A stretch of 64,000 nt of DNA from Methylobacteriaceae bacterium (GTDB lineage: Bacteria > Pseudomonadota > Alphaproteobacteria > Rhizobiales > Beijerinckiaceae), in assembly GCA_020638195.1 (NCBI GenBank), contig JACKJC010000003.1:62001-126000 (forward strand), given 5' to 3'. The notes beneath the pieces are model-generated. The model was not told the origin of the DNA. It did no database searches and was given only the letters and a program-made list of their open reading frames with translations. Shown one piece after another: positions 18,377 to 26,938 of the stretch; within the stretch, counting starts at the first letter, position 1, and every line of letters starts with the position of its first letter. Made by a program: the position numbers and the translations under genes.

Positions 18377-18550
18377 TCAGAAGATCGCTTCGCCCGCCAG
18401 AAGCCCAAGAATCAGGAACAGCGCGAAAATCGCGAGAGCGATGAAGAAGAGCCATTTCGAGATCGTGGCCGCGCCGGCCGATATTCCGGAGAAGCCTAAG
18501 AAGCCGGCGACAAGCGAAACCACGAAGAAAATCAGCGCCCATTTCAGCAT
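18377..18550 (-). CDS. DUF1328 small membrane protein
   Basis: 57 residues, two predicted transmembrane helices (LKWALIFFVVSLVAGFLGF and SKWLFFIALAIFALFLILGLL). The start MLKWALIFF and the FSGISAGAATI loop are diagnostic of the DUF1328/YtjA family, found widely in alphaproteobacteria and of unknown function. GAGGAGATTTCC precedes the ATG. An excellent EcfG-type promoter lies about 25 bases upstream, so the gene probably belongs to the general stress regulon. Confidence 0.88.
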   Translation of the reverse strand: MLKWALIFFVVSLVAGFLGFSGISAGAATISKWLFFIALAIFALFLILGLLAGEAIF

Positions 18551-18574
18551 GGAAATCTCCTCAGCAGGTCGTTG

Positions 18575-18600
18575 AACGATCAGCTTGGGAAAATCGTTCC
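18575..18600 (-). promoter_or_regulatory. EcfG-type general stress promoter of the DUF1328 gene
   Basis: Read on the minus strand, GGAAC (18600-18596) is followed after 17 bases by CGTT (18578-18575), matching the alphaproteobacterial EcfG consensus GGAAC-N16-17-CGTT. The -10 element lies 25 bases before the ATG, giving a short leader that includes the ribosome site. Confidence 0.65.
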
Positions 18601-18650
18601 ATTTGGGCTCCGGGAGCGGCGCCGGTCGGGCGCGCTTTGCGTCCGCAACC

Positions 18651-18664
18651 TTGACGCAGGTCAT
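18651..18664. promoter_or_regulatory. Possible FixK/FNR-type box upstream of hupD
   Basis: TTGACGCAGGTCAT resembles the FixK/FnrN dyad TTGAC-N4-GTCAA with one mismatch in the last position. It lies 63 bases before the hupD start. Many rhizobial hydrogenase operons are controlled by FnrN/FixK, which is known biology; the assignment here is by motif only. Confidence 0.3.
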
Positions 18665-18693
18665 ATCGCTCACATTCGAAACCCGAAATGTTT

Positions 18694-18714
18694 CCAGACA
18701 GGACACATGTCTGG
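18694..18714. promoter_or_regulatory. Perfect 7-bp inverted repeat just before hupD
   Basis: CCAGACA, 7 bases, then TGTCTGG. The dyad ends within the GGGAG ribosome site of hupD, 12 bases from its ATG. It could be an operator, or an RNA hairpin that limits translation of the first gene of the hydrogenase operon. Confidence 0.35.
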
Positions 18715-18726
18715 GAGTTGCAGCGG

Positions 18727-19206
18727 ATGGGCGGACGCGGCGTACTTGTCCTGGGTCTTGGAAACAGGCTGCTGACGGATGATGGCGTGGGACCGGCCGT
18801 GCTCGACCTGCTTCACGAGCATGATCGCGACGCGCTCGAGCGCGCCGGGGCCCGACTGTGTGACGGCGGCACGGTCGGTCTGGCGCTGCTGCCGCAGATC
18901 GAGGATGCCCGCGCCCTGATCGTCGTCGACGCCGCCCGCTTCTCGGGAGCGCCGGGCGACATCCGCGTCTTCGAGGGCGAGGCCATGGACGCCCAGTCCG
19001 GGCGCTCCGCCAACACCGTGCATGAAGCCGGTCTCGCCGACCTTTTGACCGCCGCGCGCCTTGCGGGCGTTCTGCCGGAGCAGCGCGCGCTCATCGGCAT
19101 CGAACCTGCCGAAACGGGTTGGGGCCTCGCGCCGACGCCGGCCGTCGCCGCCGCCACGGCCGCCGCCTGCGCCGAAGTGCGCGCGCTTGTGCAGCGCTGG
19201 ATGTGA
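18727..19206 (+). CDS. hupD: [NiFe]-hydrogenase maturation endopeptidase
   Basis: About 159 residues of the HupD/HybD family, which clips the C-terminal peptide of the large subunit after nickel insertion. Metal-binding positions are visible: VLGLGNRLLTDDGVGP (Asp in place of the usual Glu of TDEG), the Asp in LIVVDAARF, and the His in NTVHEAGLADLL. The ATG at 18727 follows GGGAG. It is the first gene of the rightward hydrogenase operon, an unusual place for the protease, and hupH starts 4 bases after it. Confidence 0.87.
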   Translation: MGGRGVLVLGLGNRLLTDDGVGPAVLDLLHEHDRDALERAGARLCDGGTVGLALLPQIEDARALIVVDAARFSGAPGDIRVFEGEAMDAQSGRSANTVHEAGLADLLTAARLAGVLPEQRALIGIEPAETGWGLAPTPAVAAATAAACAEVRALVQRWM

Positions 19207-19209
19207 CCC

Positions 19210-19644
19210 ATGACGACGCAAGCTCTTCATCCCTCCGTTTCGCCGCAGGAGCCGCCGCGTCTCACGGGCATGTCCGAAGCCGTGCTCGCGGAAGTCGCCG
19301 CGCGGCTGGCCGAGGTTGTCGCGGGCGCGTCAGTTCCGCCGATCGATCTCACTGCAATGCCCCTGACATCGGAAGATCGCGCCGACCTCGAGCAGCGTCT
19401 TGGTCGCGGCGAGGTCTTCGCGACCGTCGAATCCGCCGGCCGCTCGCAAATCTGGGAGACGCAGTTCTCCGGCGTCTGGTTCGTGCGCCATTTCGGCGAG
19501 AACGATCGAATCGCGAGCGAATGCATCGAATTCGGGGCCGCGCCGGAGATCCTGTTCAGCCATCGCGCCGACATGTCGGCGGCGGCGCGCAGGCTCGCAG
19601 CCGCTTTGCAGTCTGCCGATGCGCGCGAGAAAACCGATCACTGA
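19210..19644 (+). CDS. hupH: HupH/HyaF-type hydrogenase expression protein
   Basis: 144 residues. The central segment (ATVESAGRSQIWETQFSGVW and the following acidic stretch ECIEFGAAPEIL) matches the C-terminal domain of HupH/HyaF. The full N-terminal domain of canonical HupH (about 280 residues) is missing, so this is a short form. The family assists assembly of the small subunit or its FeS clusters. It lies immediately upstream of the small-subunit gene and shares the operon. Confidence 0.75.
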   Translation: MTTQALHPSVSPQEPPRLTGMSEAVLAEVAARLAEVVAGASVPPIDLTAMPLTSEDRADLEQRLGRGEVFATVESAGRSQIWETQFSGVWFVRHFGENDRIASECIEFGAAPEILFSHRADMSAAARRLAAALQSADAREKTDH

Positions 19645-19656
19645 AGGGAGTTCATC

Positions 19657-20751
19657 ATGCCGCAAGCGCCGAAACTTGCGCCGACACTGGGCGAACTTCT
19701 GCAGGAACGGGGCGTGTCGCGCCGCGCCTTCCTGAAATATGCGAGCTATTTGAGCGCAGTCATGGCGCTGCCGGCAGGATCGGCGTCGGCGCTGGCGGAA
19801 GGTCTGGCGAATGCGCGCCGCCAGTCGGTCATCTGGCTCTCCTTTCAGGAATGCACAGGCTGCACGGAATCGCTGACTCGCTCTTTCTCGCCCACGCTCG
19901 AAAGCCTGATCTTCGACCTCATCTCGCTCGACTATCACCACACGCTGCAGGCTGCCTCCGGCGAAGCCGCCGAGAAGGCGCGCGAAGCGGCGATGGCGGA
20001 GAACAAGGGCAAATATGTCGTCGTGGTCGATGGCGCCGTGCCGACCAAGGACGGCGGCCTCTATTCGACGATCGCCGGCGTTTCCAACCTCGACATGCTC
20101 AAGGCGACCGCGAAAGATGCAATGGCGGTCATAGCGGTCGGAACCTGCGCGGCCTTCGGGGGCATTCCCAAGGCGCGGCCAAATCCGACAGGCGCCGCCG
20201 CGATCGACGAGATCATCACCGACAAGCCGATCATCAACATTCCCGGTTGTCCGCCGATCCCGGAAGCGATGGCGGGCGTCGTTTCCTATCTCGTCTCCTT
20301 CGTCAAGCTTCCCGAACTCGATCACCTGCGCAGACCGAAAGCCTTCTTCGGCGAGACGATCCACGACCGCTGTTATCGCCGGCCATTCTACGAGCGCGGC
20401 CTGTTCGCTGAAGGCTTCGACGACGCTGGCGCGCGGCAGGGCTGGTGCCTCTACAAGGTCGGCTGCAAGGGCCCGGTCACGTACAATGCCTGCGCTACTT
20501 TGAAGTGGAACGGCGGCGTGTCCTTTCCGATCCAGTCGGGCCACGGATGTCTGGGCTGTTCCGAGCCCGACTTCTGGGATCAGGGCGGCTTCTACCGGCC
20601 GCTGTCGACCAATCTGCGCGACATGGGACCGGCGCTCGCGGGCGCGGCGCTCGCCGGCGCGGCTCTGGGCGCGGGCGCGGCCTGGGCGTCGCGCCGCCAT
20701 CAGGAATCCTATCAGCGCGAACAGAACCCCAATGAAGGAGACAAGAAATGA
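19657..20751 (+). CDS. hynS: [NiFe]-hydrogenase small subunit, Isp-type (group 1e)
   Basis: 364 residues with a Tat signal (SRRAFLKYASYL). FeS ligands: proximal cluster Cys in ECTGC (66, 69), GTCAAFGG and IPGCPP; medial and distal ligands in HDRCYRR, GWCLYKVGCKG and GHGCLGCSEPDFW. The proximal site has Gly where oxygen-tolerant enzymes carry an extra Cys (CTCC), so an ordinary 4Fe-4S cluster is expected. A C-terminal hydrophobic Ala/Gly-rich helix (ALAGAALAGAALGAG) anchors it to the membrane. The next genes are isp1 and isp2, which define the Isp type. Ribosome site GAAGGGAG. Confidence 0.95.
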   Translation: MPQAPKLAPTLGELLQERGVSRRAFLKYASYLSAVMALPAGSASALAEGLANARRQSVIWLSFQECTGCTESLTRSFSPTLESLIFDLISLDYHHTLQAASGEAAEKAREAAMAENKGKYVVVVDGAVPTKDGGLYSTIAGVSNLDMLKATAKDAMAVIAVGTCAAFGGIPKARPNPTGAAAIDEIITDKPIINIPGCPPIPEAMAGVVSYLVSFVKLPELDHLRRPKAFFGETIHDRCYRRPFYERGLFAEGFDDAGARQGWCLYKVGCKGPVTYNACATLKWNGGVSFPIQSGHGCLGCSEPDFWDQGGFYRPLSTNLRDMGPALAGAALAGAALGAGAAWASRRHQESYQREQNPNEGDKK

Positions 20752-21407
20752 CTCTCCTCGAATTCGCGCGCGGGCCGGCGCTTCAGGTCGCCATGATCAT
20801 CTTCGTGCTGGGCGCGACATGGCGATTCTTCGGCGCGTTGCTGCTGCCGTGGCGACTCGCGCCAGCCGAGCCGCGCAAGGGCGCGCTCTCGCCGATCGCC
20901 GCAGCCTTCAAGGGCGTGGTCGTAAAAATGTGGCCGCACAAGCCGTTCCAGAAGGCCGGCATGTTCACTTTCGTGAATGGCTACATCCTGCACTTCGGTC
21001 TTGCGATCGTCGTCTTCCTGTTCGCCCCGCACATTCTCTTCATCAAGGGGCTGACGGGCCTGAGCTGGCCAGCGCTGCCGAACAATCTCGTCTACACGGT
21101 CGGCGTCGTCACCATGGCCTCTCTGGTCGCGGGCCTCGTGCATCGCCTGCGCAGTCCGGTGCTGCGGTTGATCTCGCGTTTCGACGACTATCTCAGCTGG
21201 CTGCTGACGTTGCTGCCTGTCCTGACCGGCCTGCTCGCTGCCGCCCATCTTGGCGCGCGCTACGAGACGCTGCTCGCCGTACACATCCTCAGCATCTGCA
21301 CGTTCCTGATCTGGTTCCCGTTCGGCAAGCTGATGCACGCTTTCATGTTCGTGTTCTCGCGCGCGATGACGGGCGTCCGCATGGGACAAAGGGGAGCCGA
21401 GCTATGA
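20748..21407 (+). CDS. isp1: Isp1: membrane cytochrome b subunit of the hydrogenase (NarI-like)
   Basis: 219 residues with about five hydrophobic helices. Histidines suited to haem b binding lie in helices: GYILHFG, AAAHLG, AVHILS and KLMHAFMF. It resembles NarI/DsrM-type di-haem proteins and is known from Thiocapsa-type hynS-isp1-isp2-hynL operons, where it takes electrons from the periplasmic enzyme across the membrane. The ATG overlaps the hynS stop and the end overlaps isp2 by 4 bases, implying tight coupling. Confidence 0.88.
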   Translation: MTLLEFARGPALQVAMIIFVLGATWRFFGALLLPWRLAPAEPRKGALSPIAAAFKGVVVKMWPHKPFQKAGMFTFVNGYILHFGLAIVVFLFAPHILFIKGLTGLSWPALPNNLVYTVGVVTMASLVAGLVHRLRSPVLRLISRFDDYLSWLLTLLPVLTGLLAAAHLGARYETLLAVHILSICTFLIWFPFGKLMHAFMFVFSRAMTGVRMGQRGAEL

Positions 21408-22711
21408 CAGCCAAGACCACAGCCTCCGGCGTTCCCTACGACGCCCAGGGCGACATGGCCGACAAGGACCGGCGCGATGCGGCGATGAAGGGTTTCGTGC
21501 GCGAATTCGGCGCAGTCGCCGCCGCGCATCTCGAAGCCTGCGTTCGTTGCGGCATGTGCGCGGAAGCCTGCCATTTCTACGTGGCGACCGGCGAGCCCGC
21601 CTACACGCCGATCAACAAGCTGCAACCGTTCGAGCAGGCCTATCATCGCCATGCCGGGCCGTTCGCGCCCATCTACCGCCTGTTCGGTGTCGTGCCGAGC
21701 GTCACACTCGAAAAGCTCGAGGAATGGGAGCGGCTGATCTTCGACGCCTGCACGCTTTGCGGCCGTTGCACGCTCGCCTGCCCGATGGGCATCGACATCG
21801 CAGAACTCATCAAGAAGGCGCGTCACGGCATGTTCAAGGCGGGCCTGATCCCGGATCGCCTGCAATTGATGGATCGCACGGCGCGCGCATGGGGCAGCCC
21901 CGCGACGCCGGCCGACGATTTCGCCGACATCGTCCGCGAGGTCGGCGAGGAGCATGGCGTCGACATCAAGGTCGATCGCGAGCGCGCCGATTATCTCGTG
22001 ACCGTCGCGCCGGCCGAACTCACCGAACACACCAAGGCGCTGGCGGACGCCGCCAAGATATTCAACAAGGCCGGCCTCGACTGGACCTATCATTCGGAAG
22101 GGTTCGAAGCCTCCAACATCGGCTACCTCAACGGCGACACCGAACTGCAGGAAAAGATGACCCGCAAGATCATCGACTGCGCGGTCAAGATCGGCGCGCA
22201 TACGCTGGTGCTTCCCGAATGCGGCCACGCCTATGGCGCGGCGCGCTGGGAGGCGGCGCGCTGGTACAATGACAAACTGCCGGTGCGCGTCATCCACATG
22301 ACCGAGTTCCTGCAGGAAGTGGTCGCGAGCGGCAAGATCAAGGTCAAGCCGGTCGGCCAGACCGCGAGCTTCCACGATCCCTGCCAGCTCGTGCGCCGCG
22401 GCGGCGTAATGAATGCGCCGCGCGACGTGATGGCCGCGCTCGGCCTCGAGATGCGTGAACTGGAAAACAATCGCGCGCTCACCTGGTGTTGCGGCGGCGG
22501 CGGCGGCGTCGTCTCCAACACGCGCGCCGATCCGATCCGCTACAAGGCGTTCGAGTTGAAGAAGCGCGAAGTGGAGGCCGCCGGCGCCGACCGTTTCGTC
22601 ACGGCCTGCGGCCAGTGCCGCATCACGCTCGACCTCGGCGCGAAACATACGAAGTGGGACCGCAAGATCGAGAACCTTCTCGAACTCGTGGCCGACAATC
22701 TCGCCGACTGA
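21404..22711 (+). CDS. isp2: Isp2: HdrD/GlpC-like iron-sulfur protein with two CCG domains
   Basis: 435 residues. Two 4Fe-4S motifs occur near the N-terminus (CVRCGMCAEAC and CTLCGRCTLACP), then two cysteine-rich CCG domains; the second contains HDPCQL, WCCGGGGG and TACGQC. This matches heterodisulfide reductase subunit D and DsrK. As the cytoplasmic partner of Isp1 it is thought to hand hydrogen-derived electrons to a cytoplasmic acceptor or the quinone pool. GGGGAGCCGAGCT precedes the ATG. An open frame extends upstream to 20732 but overlaps isp1, so the coupled start at 21404 is preferred. Confidence 0.9.
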   Translation: MTAKTTASGVPYDAQGDMADKDRRDAAMKGFVREFGAVAAAHLEACVRCGMCAEACHFYVATGEPAYTPINKLQPFEQAYHRHAGPFAPIYRLFGVVPSVTLEKLEEWERLIFDACTLCGRCTLACPMGIDIAELIKKARHGMFKAGLIPDRLQLMDRTARAWGSPATPADDFADIVREVGEEHGVDIKVDRERADYLVTVAPAELTEHTKALADAAKIFNKAGLDWTYHSEGFEASNIGYLNGDTELQEKMTRKIIDCAVKIGAHTLVLPECGHAYGAARWEAARWYNDKLPVRVIHMTEFLQEVVASGKIKVKPVGQTASFHDPCQLVRRGGVMNAPRDVMAALGLEMRELENNRALTWCCGGGGGVVSNTRADPIRYKAFELKKREVEAAGADRFVTACGQCRITLDLGAKHTKWDRKIENLLELVADNLAD

Positions 22712-22728
22712 AATCAGGGACCTGAGCC

Positions 22729-24477
<1,749 letters not shown>

Positions 24478-24494
24478 GACAAAGAAGGCGGCCA

Positions 24495-24516
24495 CCGCGG
24501 ATCAGCAGATCCGCGG
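24495..24516. terminator. Hairpin between the convergent hydrogenase operons
   Basis: CCGCGGATC, AGCA, GATCCGCGG forms a perfect 9-bp stem spanning the hypE stop codon and lying 18 bases after the hynL stop. There is no T-run on either side, so it is at best a weak or factor-assisted bidirectional terminator or an mRNA 3' end stabiliser. Confidence 0.45.
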
Positions 24517-25554
24517 CAATTGTTCGCCCGACAGCCAGTCGACGATCCGCCCGCCGCCGAAGCTCGTGGTCATCTGCACGAAGCGGTTCTGGTCGGCGAC
24601 GATCTCGCCGATAATCGCCGCCTCCGCGCCGAGCGGATGCGCGCGCATCGCGGCCAGCAAGGCCTGCGCCGCCTCCGGCGCAACGATAGCGACGAGCTTG
24701 CCTTCATTGGCGACGTAAAGCGGATCGAGGCCGAGCAATTCGCAGGCCGCCGCCACGCTCGGTTTCACCGGTATGGCGCCTTCGGCAATGCGCACGCCGA
24801 CATCCGACTGATGCGCGATTTCGTTGAGCGTCGCGGCAAGCCCGCCGCGCGTGGGATCGCGCATGAGGCGCAGGGAGGGCGCAGCCGTTGCGACCATCCG
24901 CGCCGTCAATTCGTGCAAGGCGGCGGAATCCGAAAGAAGATCGGTGTCGAACTGCAGGTTTTCGCGACAGGACATGATGGCGACGCCGTGGTCGCCCATC
25001 GAGCCCGATACGATCACGACATCGCCAGGCTGCGCGCGGTTCGCCGACAGCGTCAATCCTTCCGGTACGACGCCGATTCCCGCCGTCGAGATGAACACGC
25101 CGTCCGCCTTGCCGCGTTCCACGACCTTGGTGTCGCCGGCGACGATCGGCACGCCGGCCCCGCGCGCCGCATCGCCCATGGAATCGGCGATGCGTTTGAG
25201 ATCGGCGAGCGCAAAGCCTTCTTCCAGAATGAAGCTCGCGGTGAGCTTCAGCGGCCGCGCGCCGGACATGGCGATGTCGTTGATGGTGCCGTGTACGGCG
25301 AGCGATCCTATGTCGCCGCCGGGAAAAAACAGCGGAGAAATCACGTAGCCGTCGGTGGTCATCGCGAGCCGGCCGGGCGGCACGTCGAACACGGCCTGAT
25401 CGTCGGCGCGGCGCAGCCATTCATTGTCGAAGGCGACGTGAAAGATGTCGGCGATCAGCTGCGCCATGGCGCGGCCGCCCGAGCCATGCGTGAGATCGAC
25501 GCGGCCGTTCTTCAGGTCGAGCTTGCGCCCGACGGGACGCATCACGCCGCTCAT
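24502..25554 (-). CDS. hypE: Hydrogenase maturation protein HypE
   Basis: 350 residues of the PurM/AIR-synthase fold. It dehydrates a carbamoyl group on its C-terminal Cys to make the cyanide ligands of the active-site iron. The required tail PRIC is present. VDLTHGSGGRAM and the ATP site FPGGDIGSLAVHGTINDIAMSGA are recognisable. The ATG overlaps the hypD stop. It is the last gene of the leftward hup/hyp operon. Confidence 0.95.
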   Translation of the reverse strand: MSGVMRPVGRKLDLKNGRVDLTHGSGGRAMAQLIADIFHVAFDNEWLRRADDQAVFDVPPGRLAMTTDGYVISPLFFPGGDIGSLAVHGTINDIAMSGARPLKLTASFILEEGFALADLKRIADSMGDAARGAGVPIVAGDTKVVERGKADGVFISTAGIGVVPEGLTLSANRAQPGDVVIVSGSMGDHGVAIMSCRENLQFDTDLLSDSAALHELTARMVATAAPSLRLMRDPTRGGLAATLNEIAHQSDVGVRIAEGAIPVKPSVAAACELLGLDPLYVANEGKLVAIVAPEAAQALLAAMRAHPLGAEAAIIGEIVADQNRFVQMTTSFGGGRIVDWLSGEQLPRIC

Positions 25555-26696
25555 TCGGCGGCCCTCATCTTTGCGGCGTCGCGGAAGCGGCCGTACGTCC
25601 AGTGCGCGGCGCAGGCCCCTTCCGACGACACCATGCACGAGCCCATCGGCGTCTCCGGCGTGCACGCCGTTCCGAACAATTTGCACTCCGCAGGCTTCTT
25701 GACGCCCCGCAGGATAGCCCCGCATTCGCAAGCCGGATTGTCCTGCGCGTTCGAGCGCGCGATCGGAAAGATGCGCTCGGCGTCGAAGGCCGCATAGGCG
25801 TCGCGCAGGCGCAGCGCGCTATTGGCGACCTGCCCGAGGCCGCGCCATTCGAAGCTCTCGCGCAACTCGAACATGTCGGCGACGATCGCCTGCGCGCGCA
25901 GATTGCCGTCACGCGTCACGGCGCGGATATACTGGTTCTCGACCTCCGAGCGATCCTCGTTCATCTGCCGCACCAGCATCAGGATGGATTGCATGACGTC
26001 GAGCGGCTCGAAGCCGGAAATGACAACGGGCTTGTGGTAGTTCCGCGCGAAGGGCTCGTAGGGGCGCGTGCCGATGACGGTCGAGACATGCGCCGGCCCG
26101 ACAAAGCCGTCGATCTCGACCGCGCCGAGCGTCTTGACCTCGGGGCTTTCGAAGATAGCAAGGATTGCCGCCGGCGTCAGGACGTGATTGCAGAAGATCG
26201 AGAAATTCGAGAGCCCCTTCTTCTGCGCGGCGAGGACCGCCATCGCGGTCGGCGGCGTCGTCGTCTCGAAGCCGATGGCGAAGAAGACGACCTTGCGGTC
26301 GGGTTCGCTCTCCGCGATCCGAACTGCGTCCAGCGTCGAATAGACCATGCGTATGTCCGCGCCGCCGGCCTTCGCCTTGGTCAGGCTGATGCCGCCGGAC
26401 GCTGGCACGCGCATCAGATCGCCATAGGTGCAAAGCGTGACGTCGGGAAGGCGCGCGAGCGCGATCGCCTCGTCGATACGCCCGACCGGCAGGACGCAGA
26501 CGGGGCAGCCGGGCCCATGGATCATGCGCACATTCGGCGGCAGCAGATCCTCGACGCCGTAGCGCGAGATCGCATGCGTATGGCCGCCGCAGAACTCCAT
26601 GAAGCGATAGATGCGCTCGGGCCGCGCTTCGGCGGCGATCGTCGCGGCGATGGCGCGGGCGAGTTCGCCGTCGCGATACTCGTCGACATATTTCAT
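25551..26696 (-). CDS. hypD: Hydrogenase maturation protein HypD
   Basis: 381 residues with the family motifs FMEFCGGHTHAISRYG, HGPGCPVCVLP and GFETTTPPTA, plus a cysteine-rich C-terminal part (CECGAILRGVKKPAECKLFG) for its 4Fe-4S cluster. HypD with HypC scaffolds the Fe(CN)2CO unit. It overlaps hypC by 4 bases upstream and hypE by 4 bases downstream. Confidence 0.96.
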   Translation of the reverse strand: MKYVDEYRDGELARAIAATIAAEARPERIYRFMEFCGGHTHAISRYGVEDLLPPNVRMIHGPGCPVCVLPVGRIDEAIALARLPDVTLCTYGDLMRVPASGGISLTKAKAGGADIRMVYSTLDAVRIAESEPDRKVVFFAIGFETTTPPTAMAVLAAQKKGLSNFSIFCNHVLTPAAILAIFESPEVKTLGAVEIDGFVGPAHVSTVIGTRPYEPFARNYHKPVVISGFEPLDVMQSILMLVRQMNEDRSEVENQYIRAVTRDGNLRAQAIVADMFELRESFEWRGLGQVANSALRLRDAYAAFDAERIFPIARSNAQDNPACECGAILRGVKKPAECKLFGTACTPETPMGSCMVSSEGACAAHWTYGRFRDAAKMRAAE

Positions 26697-26929
26697 GGCG
26701 CGGCCTCCGCGCCGACAGCGCCCGCCTCGCGCAATAGCGCAAGCGTGCGTTCGGCTTCCTCGGACGAGATCCTGCTCAACGCATAGCCGACATGCAGGAT
26801 GACATAGTCTCCGACCTCGAGGTCTTCGACGAGCGCGACCGACACGACCTTCGAGACGCCTTCCATGGTGACGCGCGCCATCCCGTCGTCCAGGAGTTCA
26901 ACGATCTTCACGGGAATGGCGAGGCACAT
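26693..26929 (-). CDS. hypC: Hydrogenase assembly chaperone HypC
   Basis: 78 residues starting MCLAIPVKIV, with the essential Cys at position 2 that binds the iron unit and the large-subunit precursor. It lies between hypF and hypD as in most hyp operons. A second, divergent member of this family (hupF) stands at the head of the same operon. Confidence 0.95.
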   Translation of the reverse strand: MCLAIPVKIVELLDDGMARVTMEGVSKVVSVALVEDLEVGDYVILHVGYALSRISSEEAERTLALLREAGAVGAEAAP

Positions 26930-26938
26930 GGCGATCCC

